Shown one piece after another: positions 12,487-31,124 of a DNA stretch of 64,000 bases. Position 1 is the first letter of the stretch; each line of letters starts with the position of its first letter. Both the position numbers and the translations under genes were made by a program. Location of the stretch: assembly GCF_029227915.1 (NCBI RefSeq), contig NC_079884.1:25668001-25732000 (forward strand). Reading direction: 5' to 3'. This DNA comes from Hydractinia symbiolongicarpus (taxonomy: Eukaryota; Cnidaria; Hydrozoa; Anthoathecata; Hydractiniidae). A model generated the notes under the pieces. It was not told the origin of the DNA and searched no databases. It saw only the letters and a list, made by a program, of their open reading frames with translations.

Positions 12487-13437
12487 AAAACTTGGCACAG
12501 TTGTATAATGCTAAATGTTTGTTTCTGGTACTTCTGAAGAGCCTTCATTATGCGCAACAAGGCTGTATCAAAAGTAATACGTTTGAAAAATTACAGATAA
12601 AGAAATGTACCTTTCATTTCATACTTTTTTTTCCTTCGTTTTCTTTTAAAGGTGTTCATGGCGCATGACTGTGCTAAATACAAAAGTGGAATATAATTTA
12701 TACATATCTCATGTAATAGCCGCACTACATTTTTCTCACTGTTTTATTGTTTTCTTCAAAAGTAAAAGCCTATAACAACCTTATTTACAAAATTGCATGT
12801 TATTAAAAACTTAATAGTGAACTGGTGTGTTAGTAAAAAGTTCCACACACCTTCGTGGAAAAATGTAGATGTTCTCCATCTAAAATAATTCTAATTCTAT
12901 CTTCGCATTCTCAAAAGTACTTACTATATGAAGTTGCTATTTATTAACTTGCCTGCTATTTTGTAATAACCCTCAGTCCCAGAGGACTTGGAAATAGGTT
13001 AAAACACTCCATCTTACTTGATTTATATTAAATACTGCAATGGGTGAGAACACATCAAAACAGGCGACTTTACCTGAGAAGTCAATCTTTTGGAGATTTT
13101 GCTGAGATGACGTTCACTTAAGTCGTTTCCTTCGTCGGAAAAAAAAAGTTAAGCACGAAAAATATTTTTCGCCGTCTTTTGCCATATCAAAACGGCAAAC
13201 GTCCTGGGAACGAAAGTGTATGTTTGAATTGATAATGTCATTTTGCATTTGGAAGTGTTTTTTTTATATGAAACAAATTAAACATTGAAAATACGAAATA
13301 TTCAACAAATTTGACATAAATTTAGTTTTTTGTCTTTTATTCATTAGGGTGGACAGATGATTTATAAAAAGACAAAAAGAAGTTAACAAAGTTGCGATAA
13401 ATACAACTCGACTCTTCCCCATCAGAATTTACGGTTT

Positions 13438-13764
13438 GGGAGCGTTCACACATTACGTAATCAAGTGAGGGGGGGGTCATCGAAATTGCTTACGCTGGGG
13501 GAGGGGGAAGGGGTCAAGTGGTTTGATAACATAAGCAAATTAACAAAAATTAACAGCATATTTCATCATGAGTGTGAAAAATATCAACTGTCTGAAGTAT
13601 TCGTATTTTTTACGGATTTTTTTTTTTTTGAGGGGGGGAGGGGTTAGGTAGATGATGACGTAGTTTTGGAAAGGGGGTCAACTAAATGATTACGACTAAT
13701 TACATGGTGGAGGGGGGAGTAGAAAATAGGCAAAAAATTGATGACGTAATATGTGAACGCTCTC
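13438..13764. mobile_element. 327-bp MITE with about 26-bp TIRs and TTT target duplication
   Basis: Left end GGGAGCGTTCACACATTACG and right end (reverse complement) GAGAGCGTTCACATATTACG are matching inverted repeats. TTT stands at both outer borders. The interior has G-runs (GGGGGGGG at 13470 and similar at 13632 and 13712) and no transposase, so it is non-autonomous. Superfamily not assigned; a 3-bp duplication would fit PIF/Harbinger-like or similar groups. Confidence 0.75.
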
Positions 13765-15212
13765 TTTCTGATAACAAGCAACTTGAGTATTCAAGCTAAA
13801 GTAATATAAACTGTGCAGTCAAAATATTAACTTCCTCAACTTCATCTCCAGTGCTCTTGTCACAAGCGTAAAAGAGTGATGTGAATGCTTGTAAATCCTA
13901 ATGTTGTAGCTACACAATCGCGATCGCATTCATCCAGGTAGTAGTATCTAGGTAGTAAAAATTCGCCTTGTCCTTCATGCTACGGAAATATACTCCTAAA
14001 CCATTTATGCTACACATGCAATTTTTACATGGTAATAAGAAACAGTACAAACCTTTTGTGTGATGTGTGTATATCATTTCATAACATCCTCCGTTGAAGT
14101 AAAATCGTCCCTCAACAACGCCAATACCTCAACATTTCGTTATAAAACCTTTATCCACATTTCTGCATACGAACGGAAATTAACCTTAGTGCAAGCGTTG
14201 CCGAAAGGAATGCATAGAGAACTTCACAAAACTCGGGTTAGGAGGACTTTAACTCCATATCTTTACAAAAGAAAGAAAAAGTTCTTGCGACATTTGTTAA
14301 AATCCCAGTCACCAAGGGAGTCCTGGAAACGAGATCTTGCTCCGATTAAAAAAAAATATTCGTTTATAAATTACACAAAACAATTAACAAAAATATGAAA
14401 GAAAAAGATGTTACAAAAAAGTTAAATTATAATTTAAATAATCTTCTATATTAAAAACAGTAAAATCAATTTAATTCTCTCCCAGGTGTATGTTTTCTCC
14501 TCGTTGCTATAACAAAATCTGCCAACTTTTTTACAAGTTTTTTGAAATATCTAAGTTACAAATTTCATTTGATGTCAGAAAAGTTGGCGGTTCAAGAAAA
14601 ATAAAAAATCTGTTGAATCCAATTTTGCGACTGTAACAAACCATACGATACCAAAAAAATTTGAAATTTCATGAAAAAATTTCTGACATATTAAGTATTA
14701 AACCAAATGACAATTCAATTTTTTGGAAATATCACATCTTAGGCATTGTGAAGAAATTAAGATATAGGTCAAGTGGCTTGAGCATCCCTTCTAAACGTCA
14801 ACAGTAGGGCCAACTTGGAGGAGTTTGTACACTCAGCACTGAAAGCATAGTACAACTCAACGAAACTATACACACGGTATAGTAACCACAGAATACGCCC
14901 GGTAAGAATGGCACAGACAACAAAAAGTTGGAAAGGGCTAGCTCCTTCGCATTGGTGAGATAGAGTTTACTATTTTAATTCGGCTAACCCCTGTTCTGTG
15001 TTGTCTCTAAAATATGCAAGGTTTGGTTTCCAGGAATTGCAACATACAACATGTTACGTTGTTTAGCCGGAAAAAAATACATCTCTACCATGATACAAGT
15101 TTGAAAATTTTAAAATTACTAAATTTCTACTAGGACTAAAATAGAGTACTCTTTAAAATTAACAAAAAAAAAATAAATATAATATTTAATCAATACCATC
15201 TTTCTTATTTGT

Positions 15213-18200
15213 TCATCTTTCCGGAGAGGTCATCGTTTTAATAAATTCTAAAGCCGCACAAAATTGCATCCAACAATAATATTCCTCCCCACTCAACCGT
15301 GTTTCGTAAAACGTGTTCACATATTGCTTAGTGGAGAGCAAGTTCGGTGGATTGGCTCTTAACACCACGTACACAAGTACAGGAACAAAGTCGTCAGCCC
15401 CGGGTGCCTGCTTATCCGACGCCATGCTTAGTAGATTCATAATGGTAACACAACAGCGGTGGATACATGCTAGTTTATCGGCTGCCGTCTAATGTTAGAG
15501 AATGAAAAATTTTGGTTAGTACAGACAGGGATCATGATAAAATAAGGATTGTTCAGAAACGAAAGATAAAAAATGAGTAACGTGGCGCCTTACAAACACT
15601 CTAAAGAAAATTGAAACAGCCGCAATAAAAAGCAAACATCCTAAAATGATTTAAAAGCCCCGACCTTGTAAGCGTTCACCATCAACAGTTCTGTTTGCGC
15701 TGAAGGCCAAGGAGCTTCTTTTTGATATGTCTGTAAACAAACAGAAACTTTTTTATCAAACATGCCGAAGTGATCGTTCTTTTAGACTGATAAGTACGGC
15801 TGCGAAAATCTTGCTCCAATACATGTACGATGTAGGGAAGAGTTTACTTACCTTTGGTATCTGAAGAGCAGGGTGTGATAAAGTGATGACTTTCGACAGA
15901 CACTTGATATGCTCATGAAATATTCTAAAACAAGAGGAAAGTTGAATTAGGGGAGCTTTTTTACGGCCTGTGTGAAAGAATTGATAAACGGCGTTAGTTT
16001 TTAAGCAAAAAAACGTTTCAACCTTGAAGGTTTCTCAGCTATTTTTATATTTTTTTGTTACATAAATTTATTCTCAACTGTGTTTTTTTATTGTGATAAA
16101 AGCATTTCATTTTAAGTCATACGTTTCATAAAAACATACCTATGTTTTACGTATAGCAAACAATGAAATGTACCTATCATTGAATGTAAAAAGGAAACAT
16201 ACCAATCTCTCGAACTTACTAAAGAAAGAAATATACCTATCATTTTCAATATCGGTGACACCGTTTGGATAAAATGCTTCTTTGTATATTCTGCTCATGA
16301 TCGTGCGTTCTGTCGCCACTTTCACGTCTTCAAGTTCTTCATCGTTGCAATCTAAATGGTACATAGTGGTTGGGTTAGTTTTTAGATATATCAGAACTGT
16401 TCAATTCTAAAATTTCAAAACTGAGGTAAGATTGAGTCTGCTAGGTACGATTTTTTAAAATTACTAAAACAGGGATGAAAACAAAATTATATCCTTTGTT
16501 GCCAATGGGTAATATCAAGGAGGTTTAAAGAATAAAGAGTTTAAATAATAATATAGGGTTGATAGTATAGAGTATAAATTTCCAAAAAAGCCATTTTTCG
16601 GTGAACAAAATTCACTACAAAATGTACGAAAAATAGAGTTAAAGAAGCCTAAATTTGACAAATTGATTATTGTCCCCAATTTCTTTTTCTATGTAGTAAA
16701 CCACACATGTCAGTGTCCTGCTAACAATAAATTACATCATGTTAACATTGAACTTTACTATAGCATGAGTAAGCTTCACCAGCTTTGGAACAATTTTTGA
16801 CCTATTTATTAACCATAACAACAACTCACATGTCCAAGTTGCATCTTTAAGCATATCAACGTGAAGTTTTTCAAGAAAGTCGCTTAACAAAGCACACTGA
16901 AAAATAATTGCTCCAAATAAAAAAACAGCCAGCAATAACAGCGAAATCAAGAAAATCACGGGAAGCCACAAAAACTTTCACATAATAAAATATACAATTA
17001 TTTGGACAGGTAAACAGGTTTTTAAAAAGTAAAAAAAAGATGCTATAGTGTAAATATTTCTAGAAAGAATAATTTAAAAACTCTATTCTTTAAGGTACAA
17101 AATAAAAGCTAGTCAAAATCTTACTTTTTCATCCAACATTTTTGTCGAGTTAAAGTTTTGTCCAAAACCAATGATTTCTTTTTTTCGTTCTTGCGTTTCA
17201 AGAAATAGACGTACAGCAAGCGTGGTAAAATATTTACGACAAATCACTTTGTCTCTACAAGGTGAAGAATATAACGTATAATACTGAGTCACATTTGTTA
17301 CATCAACCAGGCTACACCAAGAAGATCTCAATTTATATTAATTCACATTCGTTACATCAACTGCACCAAAAAGAACTTAATGTATACAAGTCATAATCGG
17401 TACAACAGCAGATACTGATGACTGTTTTGGTAAGAAGGCCGAAGACACTTTGAAAGACATATTGTTAATAGCACAGTAATACGAACAAGTATTCCACCTT
17501 TGTAACTTTGTAGTGGTTTGTTCCAAATGACAAATGGTTGACAACAGGCCCTGTTTACTTCGGGTTAAGTAGGAAATATACTTCGACCTTTGTTCGTAAT
17601 CTTCTTCCAGCTTTTGTACAAGTTTTTCACAACTAAATCAAAAGTGAATTGTTCACGTTGTAGCCATAACTAAGATAGAGACAACGAAACTCAAGGGCCG
17701 CGTAGGGGGGGATAACCCCTAATTTTTTTCAGAGGTACTTAGATAGCTTTCAAAATATTATTTTCTCTATTCTAATACAGAAAAACTTTACAATTTGAAC
17801 AACGCTTTGAAGGTCGTAAATTTAAAAAAAATCAAAGGTAACTTCAATCCTAATGGGATCTCGTTTGTTACTATACTGGTCCCTTCTATTTCTAAACCAA
17901 TCAGTTAGCCACGTAACAAAGTCCAGTGTGAAACATAAAGAAAGAAAGTTCAAAATGAGCTTTGTTTTGTCAAAATAGCAGAAATTTCTTTTTTTGTCTG
18001 ACTACAAATAATCCCCTCTACCTGTCGTCTGGCAATTGTTTAATACTTCTCAACGTTTCATGAAGTTGTGCCACAGAAAAACGATTCTGTATGTTAATAG
18101 CTTCTGCTAACTTTGCTTGTAACATGGTCAACATGAGGTGATCAAAACTTCTTGCGTCACTACAACAACAACAAAAATGAATTTATGCACCCTTTTTTAT

Positions 18201-21200
18201 AAACAGCATCTTATAACCAACAAGAGGCTCAAATCCATTACAAAACAAAGCAACTTGGAAGTAACAACCAGGATAAAGTTAGTAAAAGAAAAAGGAAAAA
18301 CAACAGGGGTCCTAAAACAGCAATATTTTAAAAGTCATGCAAGTTTTGTGCAACAACAAATGTAATTAAAACCGAAGTTTGATTTCGACTGGCACACTAG
18401 CGTAACTGCGCAAACAAACACGTGAATTTGATGTTCCAAAGAATAAAATCAACAAGTAGCGAGTAAGCAACTGTTAAGGTTGCAAAATACAAAACCTTAA
18501 AGAAAATCTAACTTCAGCCTCAATTTTGTATTGCTTATAAAAAAGCATGTAAAGAACCAAAACCATTGACATAAAAGGTTAAACCATACTAAAAGTTTCA
18601 CCTTGGTATTAATGTTTGATCTGAAGTGCATAGCACAGTTCGAAGTTTCTTTTTGGCGTCCTCGAATTTGAACTCGTCATCAAAAATGACCTCGTCTTTA
18701 TACACTTGCATTGCAACGTCTTCCATTTGAGACGAATGTGGAGTACCGAATGGTTGATCAAGACCTTCGTTCGAGGATTCTAGTGTCATATTCCTGTATT
18801 TCGCCATGATTGCTTCACTTACGTCAACTAAAAAGTGGGAAAGAAACTCGTTTAATCAAACAATCAAAGAAACATTTTAAAAACACTTTTCCAGAAGCAA
18901 AGAATTCATGTGAAACCATTCTAACTAAAGGTTTAGAAATAAATAAATAAATTTACCTTCTGATCCCGATCCTCTAGATATAATAGAAGCCGATTTAACT
19001 TTGGAAGCAACTGATGCTTGCATCGGCGTACCAGCCTTAAGTTGATGATGATCCGAATGAGTTTCCGATACTTTTCGATCTTTCTTAAGAAAATTGTCAG
19101 ATTTCTTTGGTGTTTGTCTCAAGCCACCTCCTAACTTAGTTGAAATCTTATCTTTGAACCACGCTCCGTGAGATTTCTTTCGAGCTAATTTGACAATTTC
19201 TTCATGTGAGTTGCTTTCAACCATTTTGCTTGATGATAACTTTTTTTCTCTTTGTATATTTTCACTATATGCAGCATACTTGGGGTCAACAGAATGTTTT
19301 TTCTTTCCAGACTGGCTCGTTTTTCTAGTGGGTGTGGTTACGGGTGTAAAATTACTCTCAAATCCCTTTGTTTCATCTCCTTTAGGTGTTCCAGCCTGTG
19401 TACTAGAAGTGCTCCACGGATCACTAGTACCAGTCACACTCGGGGACCACGGATCTTGAAACTCACTGTTTTTAACAGCTGTCGGTGATGGAATCGCAGC
19501 TGCTTGTAAAATAGCATTGATACCACCATCTCCACTAATCATAGAGGTTAATTCACTCTTACCTGATGTTGAGTTTAAGTCAAGTGGTTTGCTAGAGTCA
19601 ACAAAAATGTCATTTTCCAAACTGATCAGGGGTTGATCAATCAATCCACTTGATACATGCTTGGAATGGTGTTTCTTTACTGGCAACCTTGGACTTGCCG
19701 AGTCTTGCCCAAAATCGAGAAGATTGTCAACAGGAACAGTTTTTTCTGCATTATCCGATGTCACTTTAGGAGGGAGAGTTGCTTCAAAAAATACACCATC
19801 TAACTCACCGGCCCTTGAGCTAGTCTGTTTCACAGAATTCAATTCTTTACTGTCAATAATATCAGAATCTGATGACAAATTGCTCATGTCATTTATGTCA
19901 ATCAAGTTCTCCTGGGGGAAAAATTCATGCAATGCATCCAACATTAAACTTGATGCTCTCCTTCGTCGTTCTTCATCTGTTGTATCAATATCATAAGCAG
20001 TTGAGAGATTTGTGTTTAAACCCAATACCTTGAATATATAAAAAATACGTTCCAAACAAGAGCATAAATACTCGGGAGAAAATAAATAAATCTTTGATCA
20101 TCGATGGTCACATTAAATCTTCCCTACTTCAGTAAGAATCCATTCTTTTAATAGACGTTAGATAAATTTTCTACAATAAATTAAAAAAACCAAACCTTTT
20201 CCTCAGAAAGCATTCCTGGGTATTGTTCAATTTCATTTCCCAAGGGAACAACTAGCACCGGCTCGTCATTCGTAATCATTTTATTTAGGTCTTCTTTTAG
20301 TTGATCGATATCTTCTTGATTTTTGGACGCCTATAAACAAAAATAATAGGAATGTAATTCTGCACTAAAAATTGTACGGTTGATTTATAAAAACAATGAC
20401 ATTCTTAGCAAATTCTGTCACTTTCTATAAGGTACACTTCTGTGTAATGAAGCCTTTAGTATTGAATGTTTAAATTCTGGATAAGTAAGGTTGTAATTTT
20501 TGAACAAAACATGGTTCACAAACTTTTAGTTAAAATTTGCTTTATTTTACTAAACAAAATTCGCTTGGTTCTTCCGTCTTGGACAGTTAGGCTTTACCAG
20601 TTTGCTCAAATTTTTAAATGGTGTATGGTGTTTAAATGGTGTATGGTGTTTAACACGTAAAAAGTCAATACAACATTTTATCTGCTGGAAAATCACCGCA
20701 GTAAATCAGTGACATAAATTCATTGCTTAATCAAATTAAATAATGCTGAAATTGTAAAATTATTTATATTTTTTTAAAGGTTAGCTTTTTTCAAATTAAC
20801 TGATGGTATAGTCATGAGTTTAGGTCCGAATATACCTTCTAGCAAAAAAAAGTCTGTATTTGAGGAGTACAGGATAATCAAACCTAACAAAAAATGTTAT
20901 GTAAAAATGCAACGAAAATACTAACATTCGATGGTGAACTACTACTGTTTAGTTTCTTCAATTTGTTATTTCTTGGAGGAGGTACTGGAGTACTAATGTC
21001 CAAGTTAGGAGGCATTGATTTTACATTTCGTGCTGGCACCTCTTTCGTCCAGCGTCGTGGAGGGGCGGGGAGCACATCTAAGAGTTCTTCAAGTCCTTCT
21101 TCATTTAATTTTGGTACTTCGTATGTTTGAAGTAGCTTCAAGCAATTAATCTATGTAAAGTACAACAATGTATATACCACTGTAGTTAGTTTCTTTATAA

Positions 21201-24200
21201 CCAAACCATGAACAAAAAAGAGGTAACCTAACGAATATCTGTTTAAATTTAAAATCAATTCTGTTGTTCTGGGTGAATATGCAACACAAGACAAGGTGAA
21301 ACTTGAAAACTTGAAAATGTTTAATGTTTTTACAATCACTCTCAAAATGATGCTGTACTTAACTTGTATATAAGCATAAGTATAATTATAATTTGACGAA
21401 ACTGTAATTAATTAAAGTCATAATCAAGCTCCCCATGCATGAATACATGCAAGCGCTACATGAGATTGAGTGCTGGATACTCATGGCAAGGCCTGATATC
21501 AACATCCTCTGCTCCAGACCTGTCATAATGAAATTAGAGACCTAATTGTTGCATTATAATTTACAAAGAAACCAAACAAAACATTACCAAAGTTTTCAGA
21601 TCATGTTCCGTTATTAATATGGAGGATTGGACAACTGAAGCAGAAACTTCATCCTGAAATTCCATGTCAATATTTTCAGCACCATTGAGTAGACTTGAAA
21701 CGTATGACATCATAAACCCCTACAAAAAAAAAATGTGCTATACATATTTTTTTTATCAGGGTAAAACTTAAATACTTATATATATTTGCATAAAAATTTT
21801 TAACTAAAGAGAGGAAACTCATTAAATTGCCATCACTGTAAAGTTCTGATAATATAGAACTGACTTGTTTAAAATTTTACACAGCTAAACTGTTTGGTTA
21901 AAAAAATCTAAAATATTTAGTCAATGACTAATCTAACACAGTGCATGTTATTTTGTTAATAATAACAATTAAAGTATTTTTGGATTGGTTTTAATTTTTT
22001 TTAAAAAAACTATTTCATCAACTAAACAGCATGACAAATAAAGTTTTTGTGTTGGTTAAGGTTACTGTAAAGAAAACAATTTTTTTTTTAGGTTTTTTGC
22101 AAAAAATTCATGACATACAGAAAAAAAATTCTCTTTCCAATGACATATTTTTATAGTCTATGAAAATATTTGGAACATCCCTTTTTCTGAAAAAGGCCTT
22201 TTTAGAGCTATTATATCCTTCACACCTTTGAAAAAATATGTGCAAAATGAGTTGAGCATTTTTTTTGTAAACATTATGCATAATATGGAACTCCCGAATT
22301 AAAAAAAAATCAAATTTAAGGAATATGCATATGAGCTGTCTCTTGTAAACCTGACTTCTGTCTATTAATGATTCTGAGCGTGTGCATGCATATTCAGCAT
22401 AAAGAAAAAGGTTCGCACTTCTATCATCTTTCTGCATACTCAGTTCACACATTTTTATAACACCTAAATCTTTAAAAACAAATATCTTGTTAGTAAATTT
22501 TCGCATACATGCCTTTACGTTTGTGGTCTCTTTTTCCAAAAGCTTCCTATTGGCTCATTGAAATTTTCGGTAATGAAAAGCTGAATAAATTATGCACAAA
22601 AGGTTCCCGGATTTTTTTGTATAAATTACTGATTAGCGAATTATGACGACAGAAAGAAAAAAATATGCATTTTTTTTGAATGAATGAAAAAAATTTAATT
22701 TATGCTGAATATAATGGTGTGTGTGTTTATTTCATTATATTTTCTTTTTGGAAAGTTACCATCTCATGAAAATAGCACCATCAAAAAAGTCTTTCATCAA
22801 GCATTCAGAAACAAAAAAATATAAAAAAATATATAAAAGTATTGATAAATTATAAGGGTTTTGAACTACTTGTCTGAAGCAAATAATATTATTATGTATG
22901 CTGTAAGGGTATTTGCTTCATTGAACATTCTAAAAAATCAAAATTTTGGTACAATTAAAAAAAAAGAGTAATAGAATATTTTTGTGTTATGTCTTCTCAT
23001 TTCATGGTGTGTGATTGCTCTTGCATGGCTCAAACCATGCTTAAAATAATGTTTCTTAAACCTTATCATATGCCTTAATTATTCTATTTTTCTAATATGG
23101 AAAACAATGTAAATTTGCTTTATTTTACCTGACTAAAATATTAGAATTTTTCAGTTAGAAAACACTTCAAAATTCTTAGCAGATATAATTGAAAATGTTT
23201 TAAATTTTCTTTCTTGAAATAAGATTTCTAAGTATTTTGTGCGTTTTTTGTGAAAAATGATAAAATACCTTACTGGATAAACTTTCGTGAATGAAGAAAT
23301 TCGGAAACTTTCGCGAAATAAACTTTTGCGAATGAAGAAACTCGCACATTTTCGCGAGATAAACTTTCGCGAAAATGGCGAAAAATCGCAAATTCATGAA
23401 AGTTTCTCTCGCGAAAGTTTCTGTAATTAAAGTAATTGTTTGAACAAAGGAGTAGCTTTAAAGTGTAAGGCAAAAACAAGTCCAAGCTGTCTTCAAAAAC
23501 ACCATCAAAAGGTAGCTGGGTGTTGTAAAGAACCTGATTTGATTTAGTTAAAACGTTTAATTCACAGAGAAATCATAGAGAAACTTTCATGTTTTTATCA
23601 TAGTCTGAACTTTGTTGATATATTTATAAAAAGTATTCTGATGGAAATGCAGCTAAACATGTTCTCCCTCATTAATTAAATTCTAGGTGATGACATGTAA
23701 TCACCAAGATTGTGGTCGACTATGCCATATGTATATGAACGAGTGAATCATGCAATGAATTGCAATGGTGGCTCTGTGAGAGAGAATTTAGGGTGATTTT
23801 GCTATTTCGGTAAAACATTTGGACATGTTATGATCTTCAATTTTCAATAAAGTTTTCAGGATGTTTTTTATGTATATCTTTCGGTTTTTACAATAAAAAA
23901 GGAACCTCAAAAAAATTGCGAGCAAGGTGATTACGCAGTGTATCACATAATCAAAAAAAATAAATTGTATAGTAAACTTCAATCTTAAGAAAATCTCTTT
24001 TTCTTACACATTGGTTACCAAGAGGGACTCAGGACACTAGAGTCCTTACTGCTGACTCTTTTAAACTGCACATTGAATTTAAATATAAATGAATACATAC
24101 ATTATATATTTAAGCAAAATAATTTCTAAATAATTTTGGGTCAAAATTTAAAATCAACCCGAATTTGCAATTATTTAATTTTTTTTTTTTTTTGAAATAA

Positions 24201-25358
24201 TCATAACAGATTATATACCTGATCAAATCTTTCCAAAACAACTTTAAATTTTTCATCTTTTAATCCACATTCCAGAAGTGCTAATGAACGTAATATGCTG
24301 GCAACCTGACTTAAGTTGTGCCTTGCAGTCTCACTGATATCAGCATCGGAGTTAATTCCATATGGTTCTGGATTAATTATAGCTGGACATATAAAATAAC
24401 TCATGATCATGTAAGCTATTATGGCTTTTGCATTTGCACTGGGTAATTTCATTTTTAAAATCATGCCCTGGTACAGTTGACCTATTGCCCATCGTAAACT
24501 TTGTGGAAAACAATATATTTTATCATGCAAACTTTTTAAAAATTTCTTGCATAGATTAATTAGGTGGTTATGCAATGTGTTCATATGATCTTTTATTTTA
24601 CTGTTTGATGAGGCGGTGCCTGGTTTGCCAAATTTATCCATTATAGCTTTTGGTGGTATTCTTACTAGCACTTTGGAAACTTCGACATCTAAGAATATAG
24701 CATCATCAACAATTACTTGCATCACAGTCCCATGCAAGGCAGCAGTTAAATATAGCTTTGACGAAAAGAGCATTTCTGAGAATAATGTCAAAACACAGGC
24801 AAATGCATTTTCTGTTGATCTCTTGCCACAGAAAAACGAAAGCAAATCCTCACATGTCAAAACTTGAAGAGACATAAGTTCTTTTAATATCTTTAAAACT
24901 GCAACTTCATCCTTTCTCTGTGAGCAACTTCCGTAAAGAGAAGATATAAGTAACCGAGTTAGATGTCTTGTTGTAGTTTTTATTCGTTTTGTATCACAGT
25001 AATCTAATATCATTGCAACTAATTTTGGATTTTGCTTAAGAGTAAAAAGGAACTCTCCATACTTTCCATCCTCGTAATTTAAAGCACTTGACGCATCCTC
25101 GAACTTCACAGACTCTATGATTCTGGAAGTTGTGCTGCAGTCAGAAGGGTTAATTTTAGCATTCACTAAACGATCTACATTTATCCATTGATGTCTTGTC
25201 TTCCATTCCAGATAGAATAAGTTCTGGCTTAAACTAGTTACTTTATCGTTTAATTTGCGAAGTTGTTCTTTTTCTTGTTTTACAAATAGTCTCTCCTCTT
25301 TTAGCCTTTTTTGCAAGGTGAGAAATCTACATTTCCTCTTCTCCACTTCGTCCGCCAT
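15213..25358 (-). CDS. GAPVD1: GAPVD1 (GAPex-5 / RME-6): RasGAP and VPS9 domain protein
   Basis: Fourteen coding exons from ATG 25358: 25358-24219, 21719-21588, 21150-20926, 20330-20196, 20028-18957, 18827-18602, 18159-18022, 17632-17498, 17254-17125, 16896-16830, 16351-16237, 15924-15852, 15730-15665, 15488-15213 (TGA). Every junction keeps frame; total 1309 aa against about 1480 in human. The first exon carries a short coiled coil (1-55) and the RasGAP domain (about 85-350). A serine-rich, probably disordered middle (about 425-900) with proline motifs (PAPPRR, PVPPPR) follows, then a helical part and the C-terminal VPS9 domain (about 1075-1309) with REAPWPSAQ-like KEAPWPSAQ, GADDFVPVL and NPPNLLST, the Rab5-GEF signature. 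Known role: activates Rab5 on endocytic vesicles and couples Ras signalling to receptor trafficking. Intron 1 (2.5 kb) holds a TTTCGCGAA repeat cluster. Confidence 0.95.
23278..23425. repeat. cluster of AAACTTTCGCGAAA modules in GAPVD1 intron 1
   Basis: Five or more copies of ACTTTCGCGAA or its inverse, with the spacer ATGAAGAAA repeated. The outer modules are inverted relative to each other (TAAACTTTCGTGAA at 23277, CGCGAAAGTTTC at 23411), suggesting a small foldback element. Confidence 0.6.
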
Positions 25359-27155
25359 GTTCTCTTTCCCTTTAAATTTCCCCTGGCCACATTATCTATT
25401 GTGAAATATAAAGCGCTTTGCCTTTTCCAAACTTAACTAGTGTGACCAATTTAACCAATAAAATACGGAACAACAGGAATCAAATATGATGTTGTGGAAA
25501 CTGGTCGGGGGCAGGGGGGTTTCAGCAAAGGGGACAATGTTGGCACCATTGAGAGTCATAATAAAAGCAGACACTACAAGTTTACTCCAATTTTTTCTCA
25601 CCCTACCTTTCCCGAATTATTTGCAAAATTCTAGTAGTAGTAGGGGCACAAATTTTGCTTACATTTTCCTATATATTATAAAAAATCCTGACAAAGTGGA
25701 GATCCTGAACAGAGTCGAGGTTAAAATTTTGCTAAGTTTCCGAACTGAAGAATTTCTGCTATTTCGTTGGTGGTCTCCAATTCTGCTTCTCAAGATAGTT
25801 TTTTTTTGATATGGCCACGGTCAATCTAAGCATATGTTTTCCTACATCAACTGGCAAAACATTACTTCACAAGAAGAAAAAAACTAGTTGAAACTATAAA
25901 CATGTACTATTACTTTCACTAAAATATTAAAATAATTTTTTTACAGGTAGATCTATATTAAAAAATGTCACTTCACAAATTGACTGTTGCGTAGTCGAAA
26001 AAAGACGTAGGAAGATTAAGCATTTTCTGTTTCATAATTCAACAAGTAAATAAGACGAGCTCTACATTTGAATTTTTTTTATATTCTTATAGTTTTCAGT
26101 TGAAGGCAACAATAAACTTACATGTTAAGAAATAAAAGAAGTTCACAAGTATGCACCTCAACGAAGGGAAGACGGCAACTGAGCATTGTTGTACGCAAAA
26201 ACGAGGGAGTGGACTCTTTTTTTCACAAAGATTGAAAAAAAGAACTCAGGTTGACTAGGAGACCCATATTGCTAAGAACACCGTATATTTAATTTTACCA
26301 AAAAGCAAAAAATGTTATGAATTTTTTTTTTCTTTCTTTCCATAGATTTTAAATTTGATAAAAAACACCTTTAATCTATACAAAAATAAGATGTTGTTAA
26401 TTACATATCAGCTCACTTGATTTTAAAAACTAACAAATTTTAAAAATAAAAATACGATATTTATATACACAAGTTAAACAGTTTTTTTTAAATTCAGTCG
26501 TCAATTCAAGTAATTGAAAATACGCTATATATAAAAGCTTATTTATTTAAAAAAGAAAACAAAAACATTCAGATACAATAATCACCAACCAGCGCCAAAT
26601 ATTGATCTTAAATTACAGAACATGACATTTGTGGTGACATAAAAACACACATGCCGTTCTTTCAGAAGACAAGGTTAAAAACTTGATCCCATAAAATGTC
26701 AGAAGAAACATTAATTGTATTCGCTAAGCTATACAGCCGGCTACCGATATCTGGAATACACAGCATCTCAGCTTCAGTATATGAAAAAAATATTTTCAGC
26801 AAACAATTTCTTCATATCTCGAACAGTTTTCCTGAACTCGTTAGAGTTTGAGACATCACAAGTTGACCGTACGACAACCTTTGCACTATTAATTCATATT
26901 CAAACCAAAACATCGAGTCTTCAAGAAGTAAAGATCATCACACACCATAGAGTCCAATAAGTCACTGCAATTCCTAAAATTAAGTAGCATGGTTTAGGAC
27001 TTCAACAGGTGTGATACCAAAATGGAGTCCAAGGATATAGTGACACTTTTTCCTAATACATAGCGAAATAAAAGACGGCTCATGACTTTTAATACTTTTA
27101 ATAAGATCCAGGGGATTCAATCAAGAATCAACTTACAATATTCGTAAAACTTGTA
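25359..27155. other. GAPVD1 promoter side and PBX 3' flank
   Basis: AT-rich, no supported gene. GAPVD1 and PBX are both on -, so this stretch holds the GAPVD1 promoter and 5' UTR near 25359-25450 and the PBX 3' UTR below 27156. Confidence 0.45.

Positions 27156-31124
<3,969 letters not shown>

Larger units (their letters stand above)
11223..15212. other. intergenic region with simple repeats and a MITE
   Basis: Between the 7TM gene and GAPVD1 I see no supported gene. Contents: minisatellite 11550-11812, ATTC microsatellite 11927-11980, TTG run 12458-12486, MITE 13438-13764. A 112-codon ORF at 14060-14398 (+) has no recognisable domain. Confidence 0.5.

Noticed and set aside
14060-14398. 112-codon ORF on + rich in Lys/Arg
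   Set aside because: No recognisable domain, no neighbouring exons, and composition typical of chance ORFs in AT-rich DNA.
18138-18365. 75-codon ORF on + overlapping GAPVD1
   Set aside because: Antisense shadow of exon and intron sequence.
22108-22539. 143-codon ORF on - in GAPVD1 intron 1
   Set aside because: No known motif and inside an intron; likely chance.
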